Source: Chryseobacterium aurantiacum
Lineage (GTDB): Bacteria > Bacteroidota > Bacteroidia > Flavobacteriales > Weeksellaceae
Length of the DNA stretch: 64,000 nucleotides
NCBI RefSeq assembly: GCF_003020585.1
Contig: NZ_PXUE01000002.1
Span: 186,001 to 250,000, forward strand
Direction of reading: 5' to 3'
Shown here: positions 36,401 to 44,296 of the stretch, piece after piece
How the letters are laid out: the number at the start of each line of letters is the position of its first letter
Numbering within the stretch: the stretch's first letter is position 1
Program-made: the position numbers and the translations under genes
Notes under the pieces: model-generated
Told to the model about the DNA's origin: nothing
Seen by the model: only the letters and a program-made list of their open reading frames with translations
Databases searched by the model: none

Positions 36401-36602
36401 ATTGGTCCGGAATTGCTGTATTCAAGTTATAAAGGGAATGATAAATTGTATTATCATTGCCGTCATTACACATCCCGGCCTCATATCCAGATTGTGAGGG
36501 TTGCAGCGATTCTGTATATGCAACAGGCATTTTATACTGCTGGCCAGAGACTGTTATCTGAAAAACCAGGAATAAAATAATAATAAAATAATTGTTTTTC
36601 AT
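33480..36602 (-). CDS. M60-type metallopeptidase with discoidin-like domains and T9SS sorting domain
   Basis: A 1040-aa exported protein. After a signal peptide (ending VSGQ) come two similar F5/8-type C (discoidin-like) domains at about 25-165 and 185-325; each has DGNDNTIYHS- or DGDVNTIYHS-like starts and ends CAEMEFY/F. The peptidase region (about 350-830) has the zinc motif HELGH at residues 612-616 followed by Glu631, as in M60/enhancin-like mucin-cleaving enzymes. A T9SS type A domain closes the protein (IYPNPLKKGQ...KLIKE). Family knowledge suggests glycoprotein binding by the discoidin domains and cleavage of O-glycosylated proteins. It stands alone with a possible minus-strand -7 motif at 36653-36660. 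Confidence 0.9.
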   Translation of the reverse strand: MKNNYFIIILFLVFQITVSGQQYKMPVAYTESLQPSQSGYEAGMCNDGNDNTIYHSLYNLNTAIPDQLNFNFSNRVKSINKLVYKPRTTGSNGIWTSVKISYSTQSNPSSFIAATGVISWAADNTAKTIDLPMVIVHPAIIRIDILGAKNNFSSCAEMEFYSTEQMDPILAECSLPTNEFSILQDIAVTPQITGSSASSFQSGENIEKSFDGDVNTIYHSNWNDTAANFPISLIYKFNGQTAINYIKYTPRQDGGGNGFFGNIKISYNTLSNPAYVDLTNLNLNQSGAVKTIYFPNVITPLNIKVEVLDGKNNFASCAEMEFFQTNPNGFNPALYSDLFNDTLFTTLKPTVTQQNIDGITSPFIKGLAQCLFNNTYNKKYRVQTSTAYKTIGSINAQYKIGNYSKYENPTGIFFQPNTTVIIFAKEITNSNPVYLRIRDFATEGSSPENTYELKNGLNILPITNKGLGYISYYTNDVNAAPVTLNITAGIVNGIYKKGTSSAECKEMLTNDIYPKIDIEGYYTKLVIDKAPVSNFHYFDIQPLIDKYDMITKSEREMMGFFKFNTNFKNRQLVYTESTGGWYAGGSGVHLDLTWGAAGSASATGLSLWGVAHELGHVNQIEPGLTWVGTTEITNNIYSLWASYNLYTPSGTNRFTNLEGEVADKTAFPGVEGNRFGEYIIQTQVNGKSYADQFRTDFVNPLDKHFRTLVPFWQLELYYQLAGASKNAPTLAFDKDMSDEDQPSVPNPVTGVDYAHWYANVIKKVLNTDESQLTNGQLVMNFVKNTCDAVQEDLTDFFTTTGFLKPIDAMISDYSNAQLTITQSMIDEVKSYVLMKGYAKPVSPVLNYISANSVNAYKNLQPVTGITGVGAQIITNTKGTFLQVINSKWNNAVAFETYGPNNQLISVSIVGTGDTTLANTFVDFPASAEKVYAVGYNGQKILVYPGGTLSSLENSVNKNEFSIYPNPLKKGQILNIHSKNSKQNLNVEVYDMMGKLNVSAKGSLSEIHNKLNDKFQSLGTGIYIISIYDGQSKYEFKLIKE

Positions 36603-36652
36603 AGCTTATAAGATATTTAATATAAAAATAGTTGAATTTATCCTTAGTTTGG

Positions 36653-36660
36653 CAAAACTA
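36653..36660 (-). promoter_or_regulatory. Possible -7 promoter element for the M60 peptidase
   Basis: Minus-strand TAGTTTTG fits TAnnTTTG, 51 bases upstream of the start. Confidence 0.4.
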
Positions 36661-36720
36661 ATCGTCATTATAAGCAACATCAAAGTCAGCACCTATGGAT
36701 CATGCTTCCTCTCTCCTGTC

Positions 36721-37536
36721 TTAATCGGATACTTTAAAAACAGAAACAGAAACCTTTCCGTCAGTTAGCAAGGTCAGATTAACCCCTCCGGTATCAATTG
36801 CAAAAGCAATTGTTTCGCCTGCATTAAGCTTTATAAGACTTGTTAAGGTTGTAGAAGTAACAGGAACTGCTGCCAGTGTTATCCCTAGTATAGAAACTCT
36901 TACTGCATCAAATATCTTTTCTTCAAAGACCATCGTACCATTTTTCAAAATTCCCATCTTTTTTCCTCCAAGGATACCCAGATCTATACCTCCGGCTAAT
37001 TGTGTTTCAAATGTCACTTCATATATTCCACTTTTGGCGGCGGTATACACTCCGGTATTGAAAAGAGAGGCTGTACCCGTCTTAACGTCCTGTGAAGAAA
37101 GATTTATCTTGTTCCAGTTGCTTCCTGAAATCCCAAGGTTTATCAAGGACCAGGCATTATCTTTGGATGCATATAATGCAGTGCCGGATGTTCCGGAATT
37201 AATGGAGTTATCTTTCATTCCTACCCATACAGCATTTACGGCATCATAATAGTAGTGCCCCGCGGAAGTAACATTGCTTGTTTTAGGTGAAACTACCGTT
37301 ACAGGAGTTGTGGCAAACACAATAGTCCCATTCTGGGCCATGCCGTAAACAACGTCCTTAGCTTTTAGCTGATCACCGGTAAGCCTGGGTGGCAAAAAAC
37401 CATCCCGAATTGTTGGGTCATTCGGAGTTCCAACAACATCAAGTGTTCCTGAGGGTGTACTAGTATTTATACCAACCTGACTATAGGATAAGCTATAAAA
37501 AAGGCTAGAAAAGAGTAAAAAATAAATTCTTCGCAT
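36721..37536 (-). CDS. Secreted protein with VGINTSTPS head and C1q-like domain
   Basis: A 271-aa exported protein: signal peptide, then VGINTSTPSGTLDVVG and a linker with GFLPPRLTGDQL. The C-terminal ~135 residues (FNTGVYTAAKSGIYEVTFE, then LKNGTMVFEE, then TSLIKLNAGETIAFAID and VSVFKVSD) follow the jelly-roll pattern of C1q/TNF-like domains, which often form trimers. A surface-exposed trimeric structure is inferred. No T9SS domain is present, so how it reaches the surface is unclear. Confidence 0.8.
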   Translation of the reverse strand: MRRIYFLLFSSLFYSLSYSQVGINTSTPSGTLDVVGTPNDPTIRDGFLPPRLTGDQLKAKDVVYGMAQNGTIVFATTPVTVVSPKTSNVTSAGHYYYDAVNAVWVGMKDNSINSGTSGTALYASKDNAWSLINLGISGSNWNKINLSSQDVKTGTASLFNTGVYTAAKSGIYEVTFETQLAGGIDLGILGGKKMGILKNGTMVFEEKIFDAVRVSILGITLAAVPVTSTTLTSLIKLNAGETIAFAIDTGGVNLTLLTDGKVSVSVFKVSD

Positions 37537-37652
37537 ATTTTTTGGTATTTAGAATTGAAAAAATGAAAGCGGCAAGTATTGATTAATAGAGATGAGATCA
37601 AAAAATAATGTCTTACTTTATGTCACTTTCTCTATTTTCCATAACGATTAAA

Positions 37653-37687
37653 AAAAACTTAGAGAGATAAATTCTCTCTAAGTTTTT
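37653..37687 (-). terminator. Strong terminator upstream of the C1q-like gene
   Basis: AAAAACTTAGAGAGA and TCTCTCTAAGTTTTT form a perfect 15-bp stem around TAAAT, with eight T after it on the minus strand. Confidence 0.85.
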
Positions 37688-37875
37688 CATCCTGAGTTTT
37701 TAGAACCGTATTAATCGTTACACAATATCTGATTCAAATTTCCAATAATTACCCTACAGAAGCAAGAATATTATGTAGATATAAATGACCCATGCCGTAA
37801 AAGAAAAACTAACGTGTGTAGATAAAATATGACAAGATATACTAACTAATATTACCCTATGCAATGAGAGTTAAT

Positions 37876-37906
37876 TAAAAAAGAGTACACCTGATTTGAT
37901 GTACTC
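37876..37906 (-). terminator. Terminator after the HTH gene pair
   Basis: GAGTACA and TGTACTC form a 7-bp stem with a 10-base loop, and six T follow on the minus strand. It lies 63 bases after the stop of the 110-aa HTH gene. Confidence 0.7.
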
Positions 37907-37968
37907 TATAATAAACTTATGAAAAAAATAATACATACCATTATTACTTTAGAATGAAATGATATAGA

Positions 37969-38301
37969 TTATACTAAAAACTTTCTTTTCCATTTTGTAA
38001 CAGTATTTCTGCTTAATCTAAAATGTAGGGCCAATTGTTTATTATTTAATTTGTGTTTTTTCTGATATTCAAGCATTTCAATAATTGCTTCTTTATCATA
38101 AGATTTAAATTTTTGGCTTTCAGATAGTTTACCAAAAAATATAATGTTATTAATTTTTAGAACATCGGATAAGGACATATTCTCTTTTGAAAAAAAATCC
38201 TTTACATTCTCCCATTTATCCGGACATTTAGATTGTATAAAATCATGATAAATCCTTTTATAATTGGGACTTGTATTTACTGCCTGTATTTGCTTATCCA
38301 T
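37969..38301 (-). CDS. Small helix-turn-helix protein (second of a coupled pair)
   Basis: A 110-aa protein. The C-terminal ~45 residues (KEAIIEMLEYQKKHKLNNKQLALHFRLSRNTVTKWKRKFL) are a helix-turn-helix of the transposase or homeodomain-like type; no catalytic domain follows. The N-terminal ~65 residues are helical with no known family. Its start overlaps the end of the 139-aa HTH gene by 25 bases, so the two are translated together. I recall such pairs as recurrent in Chryseobacterium; they are often labelled transposase but lack any transposase core. A DNA-binding regulator is more likely. Confidence 0.75.
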   Translation of the reverse strand: MDKQIQAVNTSPNYKRIYHDFIQSKCPDKWENVKDFFSKENMSLSDVLKINNIIFFGKLSESQKFKSYDKEAIIEMLEYQKKHKLNNKQLALHFRLSRNTVTKWKRKFLV

Positions 38302-38696
38302 TTATACAATGTTGATTTTGGAATTCCATAATGATTAATTATCTCACCAGATGTCTTCTGCTTATTTTTTAAAAGCTCCAGCATGTAATCTATAATTTCT
38401 TTTGTATATAAGCTTTTTCGGTATTGTGGCAATTTTGACCTTACTGTTTTTTTATTCTGACCGGCAACGGGTGCGTATAGAATTAAATGGGTGGAGTAAA
38501 GCCGGAAAAAATCATACTCCAGTAATTTTGACCATTTTAAAAGGATCTCCGCATCTAATGATTTCATAGAATACATTTCCAGAACCTCTTTTTCAGTTGA
38601 GTTCAAGAATCTGCAGATCCTGCCCATCTCTATATTTTGTTCATTTACACGCTCATATACCAAAGGACCGATATGAATATCTTTTAAATTTTCCAT
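38277..38696 (-). CDS. Small helix-turn-helix protein (first of a coupled pair)
   Basis: A 139-aa protein. The N-terminal part (MENLKDIHIGPLVYERVNEQ, then RICRFLNSTEKEVLEMYSMKSLD, then LLKWSKLLEYDFFRLYSTHLILYAP) is a distinctive conserved block that looks like a first helix-turn-helix with a helical hairpin. The C-terminal part (IIDYMLELLKNKQKTSGEIINHYGIPKSTLYKWISKYRQ) is a second, transposase-like HTH. It overlaps the 110-aa gene by 25 bases. No insertion-sequence ends or transposase catalytic residues were seen around the pair. Confidence 0.75.
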   Translation of the reverse strand: MENLKDIHIGPLVYERVNEQNIEMGRICRFLNSTEKEVLEMYSMKSLDAEILLKWSKLLEYDFFRLYSTHLILYAPVAGQNKKTVRSKLPQYRKSLYTKEIIDYMLELLKNKQKTSGEIINHYGIPKSTLYKWISKYRQ

Positions 38697-38729
38697 ATTA
38701 AACTAATTTATTCTTATTCAAAAAAATTA

Positions 38730-39200
38730 TTATTTTTCAGAAGTAAGTTCCTTATTTTTCTTTGCCAAATTGTTGGTAATATCCCTTAAAAGTTGATTTG
38801 CCTGACTCTTGCTGCAAAAAGTAATATCGATATTCCTTTTTAGCATTTTACCCGAAGAAGTAAAAAAAACAATTATCAGGTATTTTCGAAAGGTGTGCTC
38901 CTTTATTTTTGTCCTTACAATTTTCTTGTGAGGCATTTCAAAAACAGGCATTTTTCTTCCGCGTGAAAGCCATTGATAGCTTTTAATAGAAATAACCTGA
39001 CCTGAATTTTCATATTCGAATACAAACTGGTTTTTTAATATCCCATATAACAATACCAGTAAGGCTGCCAAGGCAAATACTCTGGAAAATAAATGATAGC
39101 CAAGATGATTAAGAGCAATAGTTATCAAAAAAAGTAACACCATTACAACCAGCTGAAATGCCATATAAGTGTTTACTTCTTTCTTGTTATTTATTTTCAT
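38730..39200 (-). CDS. Small membrane protein of unknown function
   Basis: A 156-aa protein with two membrane segments near residues 13-33 and 39-57, followed by a cytosolic basic beta-rich domain (YENSGQVISIKSYQW, then PHKKIVRTKIKEHTFRKYLIIVFFTSSG) that resembles a bacterial PH-like domain, and a charged C-terminus. The function is unknown. It ends 33 bases upstream of the HTH pair on the same strand and could be co-transcribed with it. Confidence 0.7.
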   Translation of the reverse strand: MKINNKKEVNTYMAFQLVVMVLLFLITIALNHLGYHLFSRVFALAALLVLLYGILKNQFVFEYENSGQVISIKSYQWLSRGRKMPVFEMPHKKIVRTKIKEHTFRKYLIIVFFTSSGKMLKRNIDITFCSKSQANQLLRDITNNLAKKNKELTSEK

Positions 39201-39308
39201 TGAGCTTCAATATCAGGAAGGTCTTATTTTCTTTTCTAGATTAATAATTGTAATTCAAATGGCGGAATATTTCTATCCCGCTCATTTAAAAAAAAATGTA
39301 ATTAAAAT

Positions 39309-40196
39309 TTAGTTTTTATAAAAACTATATCCTGTTGATTGTACTCCCCAGTTCAATAAAAAGTTTGTATTTGTAATGTTAGCTCGTGAGGAAAGGCTTT
39401 CAATTCCGTATAATAGTTCTACTTTATATTCAGCATCCGGATCAATTGTAATTGGAGTTCCGTCACCTACACTATAGTTAGCATACATGAAATATCTGAA
39501 ATTTGCATTGGTAACTCCAAAAGTACCATAGGGAGTACCTGAAGAATCGTTTTGCGCAGCATCATTAAAATATGGAGAAATTTGTGAAGTCTGCATCACT
39601 ACAGACACGGTGTTTTGCACTGTATAATCAGTAGGTCCTGGGCCTGTCTTTTTATATAATCTTGCATATGCCCTGCTGTTAAAGAACACAGGAAGTTTAA
39701 TTTTTCCTGTTCCGCCTTCTATTGAAGTTTGAGAAAAGGGACCAAGGTCACCATAAGTCATTTCAAACCACAACCCCCAAGTCACAGTACCTCTTCGAAT
39801 CGCACTTGCAGGAAATTTTAGTGTAATTGTAGAATTGGGAACTATCCAGCAATTATCAGGATCAATTGTTGGAGAGCCTCCATTTTGTACTGTATTTCTT
39901 ATTGAATTCAAGGCTACAGATCTAAAATCATTTTGTCTGACATTACTATCCAGGTTATATACGATAAAATCATCCGGATCCACCGGCTTGTATATCCCGA
40001 CATTTCCATTGGCGTCAGATACCATAGGAGTTCCTGCCGGAAGAATTGGCAAGTCTCTAACACGAAGCTGCCCATTAATATCTAAGGTTTTTGTTGGAGT
40101 TGTAGTATTAATTCCTACATTTCCTGTTTGAGCGGATACGGTAATGGATAATCCAAGCATTACTGCTGCTAAGGATGTAATTCTTCTATTTTTCAT
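39309..40196 (-). CDS. Secreted protein with VGINTTTPTKTLDINGQLRVRD head
   Basis: The start is set at 40196 (MKNRRITSLAAVML...VSAQ), giving 295 aa, because this places a normal signal peptide at the N-terminus; an upstream ATG at 40244 would add 16 charged residues. After the signal come GNVGINTTTPTKTLDINGQLRVRDLP and a linker MVSDANGNVGIYKP, then a beta-rich domain of about 200 residues ending in NTNFLLNWGVQSTGYSFYKN. It shares its head with the genes at 32663 and 36721. No T9SS sorting domain is present. It is probably a surface or fibre-like protein; the function is unknown. Confidence 0.8.
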   Translation of the reverse strand: MKNRRITSLAAVMLGLSITVSAQTGNVGINTTTPTKTLDINGQLRVRDLPILPAGTPMVSDANGNVGIYKPVDPDDFIVYNLDSNVRQNDFRSVALNSIRNTVQNGGSPTIDPDNCWIVPNSTITLKFPASAIRRGTVTWGLWFEMTYGDLGPFSQTSIEGGTGKIKLPVFFNSRAYARLYKKTGPGPTDYTVQNTVSVVMQTSQISPYFNDAAQNDSSGTPYGTFGVTNANFRYFMYANYSVGDGTPITIDPDAEYKVELLYGIESLSSRANITNTNFLLNWGVQSTGYSFYKN

Positions 40197-40251
40197 AACT
40201 TTGGGTTTATGTTTTACTTCATTTGTATGTTTTTTACCTGACATTTTTACA

Positions 40252-40271
40252 GAGGAGAAATAAATCTCCTC
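40252..40271 (-). promoter_or_regulatory. Hairpin in the 5' leader of the 295-aa secreted protein
   Basis: GAGGAGA and TCTCCTC form a perfect 7-bp stem around AATAAA, 56 bases upstream of the chosen start on the minus strand. It lacks a T-run and might affect mRNA stability or translation. Confidence 0.3.
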
Positions 40272-40551
40272 CGTATAAATTGAGCCTGAATTCTTTTTAA
40301 AAACGTGGGAACATATTTAACTTTCATCGTTAAATCAGGTAATAAATTGATGTGACAAAGATCTGATAACCACCACAGACCGTAAAATAATTATTGTAAA
40401 GATAGATTGCTGATATTGTAATTTTAAATTCAATCCTTTGTAGTTTATAAATGACATTTAATACACTTAACAATCATTAATTTTTACTACATTTATAATA
40501 ATAATTCAATATATCGATCAAAAATTCAACAATTACACTCAATATCCGAAA
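40272..40551. other. Divergent intergenic region
   Basis: AT-rich sequence between the secreted protein gene (minus) and the first sensor kinase (plus). No canonical promoter or small ORF could be placed. Confidence 0.4.
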
Positions 40552-43542
40552 ATGTCTTTTAAATCGCTTATATTCCTATTATTAGGATGGATCCAATTTT
40601 GTTATAGTCAGCCAACAGCTTCTGTATGGTATGATACAGATAATGGCCTTCCACAAAATAGTGTAAAAGATATTATTAAAGATAAGTATGGATTTATATG
40701 GCTCAGTACAGAAAACGGACTGGTGCGTTATGATGGATATAATTTTGTAACCTATAACCATCTTAATCTCAAAAACAATAGATTTTCGGTATTTTTTGGA
40801 AGTGTAGAAAACGATTCCATTTATAATTTCACTGCTTATGCTGAAAATATAGCTTTACTTTCCAAAAGAAAATTAGGTATATTACAGCAGTCTACCCATT
40901 ATCCTCAAAAAATATTGAATGAAAGTAAGTTATATGGATTATTTGTAAAAAATACAATACCGGAAAGAATAGATCATAAAAACTACTTTCTCTATTTTGA
41001 CGAGCAGAACTTCTATCATTTATTTAATAATGGAAACATACGATATAATGATAAAAAAATAATTCCGGTAAAGGGACTGGATGAGAATTATATAAACAAT
41101 ACATTTTGCTTAGGACGGAATATTTTTATCATTTCAAAGACCTTAAAAAAGATGATCCAAATTTCTTCTGAAAAGGTCAGCTATTTAGACGTCCCCGATA
41201 TTTTATTCCAAAATAATGTCAAAATATACTGGAGCCAAGTTAATGATCAATGTTTTATCCTTCATGGCAATACCTTATATAAAGTTTTCTACCAACAGCA
41301 TTCGATTGGTTTAAAAAAAATGATAAATTATGACTTAAATGAAAATTCTTTAGCTTCTATTTATCATGATGAGGTTAACAATAAACTATATCTCGGAACG
41401 TTATCGGATGGATTAAATATAATCAAATTCAATAATTTCCATGTAGCCAATAGATCTGATAAATCTTTTGAAAATATTTTTTATTCCTTACTTCCTTTTG
41501 AAAATGATAAAGTAATTACTTCCTTAGGTGATGTATATGATGAAAACGGGTTGGTAAAACAGTATCATTTTAATACAACAAGCAAATATTTTTTACTGTA
41601 TGACAATAACAGAAATATTATTGTTCAGAATGGCCCTTCTTTGGTTCGTTTTTTCAAAAATTCCAATTATTCTAAAAATGAATCACTTTATTTTGGGAAA
41701 ACACCGTCTTATGTACTCAATATCAATAATTACTATGTTATAGCCTTTCACAAGCCTTCACTACAGTCTAAACTTACTTTCTATAAAGACTCTAGTTTCA
41801 AAAGTCCTTTTCTACAATTTACCATTCCTAACATCATCACTTCGATACAGGAACAAGGATCTGATAAATGGCTGGTAGGAACCAGAGAAGCTTTGTATTC
41901 TATAGAGGCTCCCTTATTTAATCCTAAAAAAGTATCTACCCAACCTTTGAATGTAAGAGAAATAACAAAGACGAAAGATGGCAATTTTTGGATTATGACC
42001 CAGGGAAATGGCTTTTTTCTTTATAAAGACAATAAACTGATTAAAATGCCGGATGATAGAAATGGATACCTTTCATTCTCGCATACCATTCTTGAAGATC
42101 AAAACGGGTTTTTATGGATCAGTACGAATAATGGACTATTCAGGGTACTGAAAGACAATCTGCTGAAGTATTCTCAAGACAGAAAAACCTTACCTAACTA
42201 TTACCGATACAGTAAGGAAGACGGTTTTAATACCAATGAGTTTAACGGAGGATGTTCACCTAGTTCCTCCGTTCTTCAGAATGGAAATTTTGTGTTTCCC
42301 ACTATGAAAGGACTCTTATTTTTTAACCCTAACATCATAAAGAGCTATTACCCTAAAAACTTTTTTTTGGAACGGGCTATATTTCATGATCCTAAAAGCA
42401 GTATAAAAGGACAAAATATTACTTTGGAAAACAATTTTTATAAGGCTGTAATTTTAGTAGATATTCCTTATTATGCTAACAGGGCCAACTTGGTTATCGA
42501 AGCCAAGTTACAAGGTTCCAACAATGAGAAATGGGAAAGAGTAAACAGTGATGGCAAATACTACATTTCAAACCTGGATCCGGGACAGTATCAGCTTATT
42601 GTAAGAGTGTTAACTTCTCCTAAGGGAAAATACATTTACAAAGCCCTCAATATCAACGTAAAGCACTTGTTCTACCAGACTCTTCTCTTTAAGTCCTTTA
42701 TTGCATTATTATTATTCGTTATTATATTTTCCCTCTTCAAAATAAGAATAAAAAGACAGGAACAGAAAAAAAAGGAACTTGAAAAAATTATTGAAATACG
42801 AACTGAGAAATTATCAAAAACGGTATCAAAATTGGAATATACCAAGGAACAGCTTCGAAAAGAGAGTATACAGCAGAAAAAATTATTGGAGACCATTAGC
42901 CATGATATTATAACACCTGTAAAATACTTATCCATAACCGCCCAAAAGCTGTATGAGACGGATGAGCATGATCGTTATATCCAAAAAAAGTACTTTGAAA
43001 GTTTTTATAAGTCTTCTGTAGAGTTCTACAATTTTGTAAAAACATTAAAAGAATACGCAGAAATTTATAACATCTCTGAAAAGAATGAAATCTATAATAT
43101 ATATGAAGTCATTGAAAATAAAAAAACACTTTTTGAAGTCGCTGCCAGAGAACAAAATACAGTTATTATTAATAATGTTACCAATCCTACCTATTCAAAA
43201 ATCAATCAGAATGTAGTCGCAGTTATCATCCATAACCTAATAGACAATGCCATCAAAAACACCGTCAATGGAAAAATAGAGCTTTCTACCATTGAAGATG
43301 ACAAAATATTTTTCCTGGAAATACGAGATACCGGCCAAGGAATGAGCAAGGAACAAATGACGTATTATGAAAAGCTTCAGGATAACATTGAAAATGAGAA
43401 ACTGGTTTTACAAAAATACAGTTTGGGATTGCACCTTATCCTGCAGCTACTGATGATGATCAATGGTAGAATTGAATTTACAAACAATATTCCCAAAGGA
43501 ACTGTAGTATCAATTAAAATAAAAAAACAAAAATATGGATAG
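40552..43542 (+). CDS. Two-component sensor histidine kinase with periplasmic propeller (copy 1)
   Basis: A 996-aa membrane sensor. The signal peptide is residues 1-19. The periplasmic part has propeller repeats of the Reg_prop type (TDNGLPQNSVKDI...GFIWLSTENGLVRYDG near 27-60, and FLWISTNNGLFRVLK near 520-535), followed by a Y_Y_Y-like domain ending near residue 700. One membrane helix spans about 710-731, then comes a basic coiled coil. The kinase core has the phospho-acceptor His784 in SHDIITP, N-box Asn895 in HNLIDNAIKN, RDTGQGMS and YSLGLHLILQLL. No receiver or HTH is fused. Its stop overlaps the response regulator start by 8 bases. The signal sensed is unknown; related propeller sensors often bind glycans or envelope components. 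Confidence 0.93.
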   Translation: MSFKSLIFLLLGWIQFCYSQPTASVWYDTDNGLPQNSVKDIIKDKYGFIWLSTENGLVRYDGYNFVTYNHLNLKNNRFSVFFGSVENDSIYNFTAYAENIALLSKRKLGILQQSTHYPQKILNESKLYGLFVKNTIPERIDHKNYFLYFDEQNFYHLFNNGNIRYNDKKIIPVKGLDENYINNTFCLGRNIFIISKTLKKMIQISSEKVSYLDVPDILFQNNVKIYWSQVNDQCFILHGNTLYKVFYQQHSIGLKKMINYDLNENSLASIYHDEVNNKLYLGTLSDGLNIIKFNNFHVANRSDKSFENIFYSLLPFENDKVITSLGDVYDENGLVKQYHFNTTSKYFLLYDNNRNIIVQNGPSLVRFFKNSNYSKNESLYFGKTPSYVLNINNYYVIAFHKPSLQSKLTFYKDSSFKSPFLQFTIPNIITSIQEQGSDKWLVGTREALYSIEAPLFNPKKVSTQPLNVREITKTKDGNFWIMTQGNGFFLYKDNKLIKMPDDRNGYLSFSHTILEDQNGFLWISTNNGLFRVLKDNLLKYSQDRKTLPNYYRYSKEDGFNTNEFNGGCSPSSSVLQNGNFVFPTMKGLLFFNPNIIKSYYPKNFFLERAIFHDPKSSIKGQNITLENNFYKAVILVDIPYYANRANLVIEAKLQGSNNEKWERVNSDGKYYISNLDPGQYQLIVRVLTSPKGKYIYKALNINVKHLFYQTLLFKSFIALLLFVIIFSLFKIRIKRQEQKKKELEKIIEIRTEKLSKTVSKLEYTKEQLRKESIQQKKLLETISHDIITPVKYLSITAQKLYETDEHDRYIQKKYFESFYKSSVEFYNFVKTLKEYAEIYNISEKNEIYNIYEVIENKKTLFEVAAREQNTVIINNVTNPTYSKINQNVVAVIIHNLIDNAIKNTVNGKIELSTIEDDKIFFLEIRDTGQGMSKEQMTYYEKLQDNIENEKLVLQKYSLGLHLILQLLMMINGRIEFTNNIPKGTVVSIKIKKQKYG

Positions 43543-44173
43543 AAAAATCATTATTGCAGATGATCATTTTGTGGTACGATTAGGCACTACCCTGATTTTG
43601 GAATCTCACTACAAAGATGTAAAAATTTCCTCTGCGGAATCCTACACAGACCTTATAGAGAAACTATATATTGAAGAATTTGATCTGCTAATCCTGGACA
43701 TCAATATGCCGGAAAGTAAATACCTAAGCATGATTAGTGAGTTAAAAAAAATACAACCCACTCTTAAAATTCTTGTATTTTCTGTGTATGACAATGATAT
43801 CGCAGTACAATATATCATTGAAGGTGCAGACGGATACATTAATAAGTTATCGGACGAGAGCAATATTCTGGAAGCCGTCCATCAGATCTTTGAACAAGGA
43901 ACCTACTACTCTCAGGATATTGTAAAAAAACTGCTTTCTTCAGCTAAAAAGGATACCCCTATCAATCCACTTGAAGCTTTATCAGAAAGAGAAAAGGAAA
44001 TATTTGATTTATTGGTAAGGGGTTATGGTAATATTGAAATCTCAAATGAGCTAAATTTGCACCTATCCACCGTGAGTACTTATAAAGCAAGAGTCTACAA
44101 GAAGCTCAATATAAAAAATACGGTAGACCTTGTAAGACTGGGAGACCGAAATCAAGCACATAAACATAAATAA
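43535..44173 (+). CDS. NarL/LuxR-type response regulator (copy 1)
   Basis: A 212-aa regulator. The receiver domain has Asp9/Asp10 and the phospho-acceptor Asp55 in LILDINMP. The conserved Lys lies in the GYINKLS motif. The C-terminal LuxR HTH (about 145-205) has LSEREKEIFDLLVRGYGNIEISNELNLHLSTVSTYKARVYKKL. It is coupled to the upstream kinase, its presumed partner. About eight residues differ from the copy at 50734. Confidence 0.96.
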   Translation: MDRKIIIADDHFVVRLGTTLILESHYKDVKISSAESYTDLIEKLYIEEFDLLILDINMPESKYLSMISELKKIQPTLKILVFSVYDNDIAVQYIIEGADGYINKLSDESNILEAVHQIFEQGTYYSQDIVKKLLSSAKKDTPINPLEALSEREKEIFDLLVRGYGNIEISNELNLHLSTVSTYKARVYKKLNIKNTVDLVRLGDRNQAHKHK

Positions 44174-44218
44174 TACCCGTCTTTTACAGATTCTTAATAA
44201 AAATGAATACTGAAAAAA

Positions 44219-44249
44219 AATCCCCCTGTCAAGCCGACAAGGGGGATTA
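44219..44249. terminator. Terminator between the response regulator and the ankyrin gene
   Basis: AATCCCCC-TGTC and GACA-GGGGGATT pair with one bulged A, with eight T on the minus-strand side. It lies between convergent genes and clearly serves the minus-strand catalase operon; on plus the T-run is weak. Confidence 0.8.
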
Positions 44250-44296
44250 TTTATTAAAAACCAACAGATAATTAATCTATTATTAATCAGTTATGA

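Larger units (their letters stand above)
37537..37968. other. Intergenic region with two minus-strand terminators
   Basis: 432 bases. Two terminators read on the minus strand bracket about 190 bases (37688-37875) without a real ORF; the longest frame there has 14 codons. The bracketed segment could be a small RNA or simply a 3' UTR between a main and a backup terminator. Confidence 0.45.

Noticed and set aside
37688..37875. Minus-strand 14-codon peptide (MGHLYLHNILASVG) as a leader peptide
   Set aside because: There is no biosynthetic operon downstream and no codon run; it is too short to support.
37969..38696. Insertion sequence or transposase
   Set aside because: HTH domains resemble transposase N-termini, but no catalytic domain, terminal inverted repeats or target duplications are visible.
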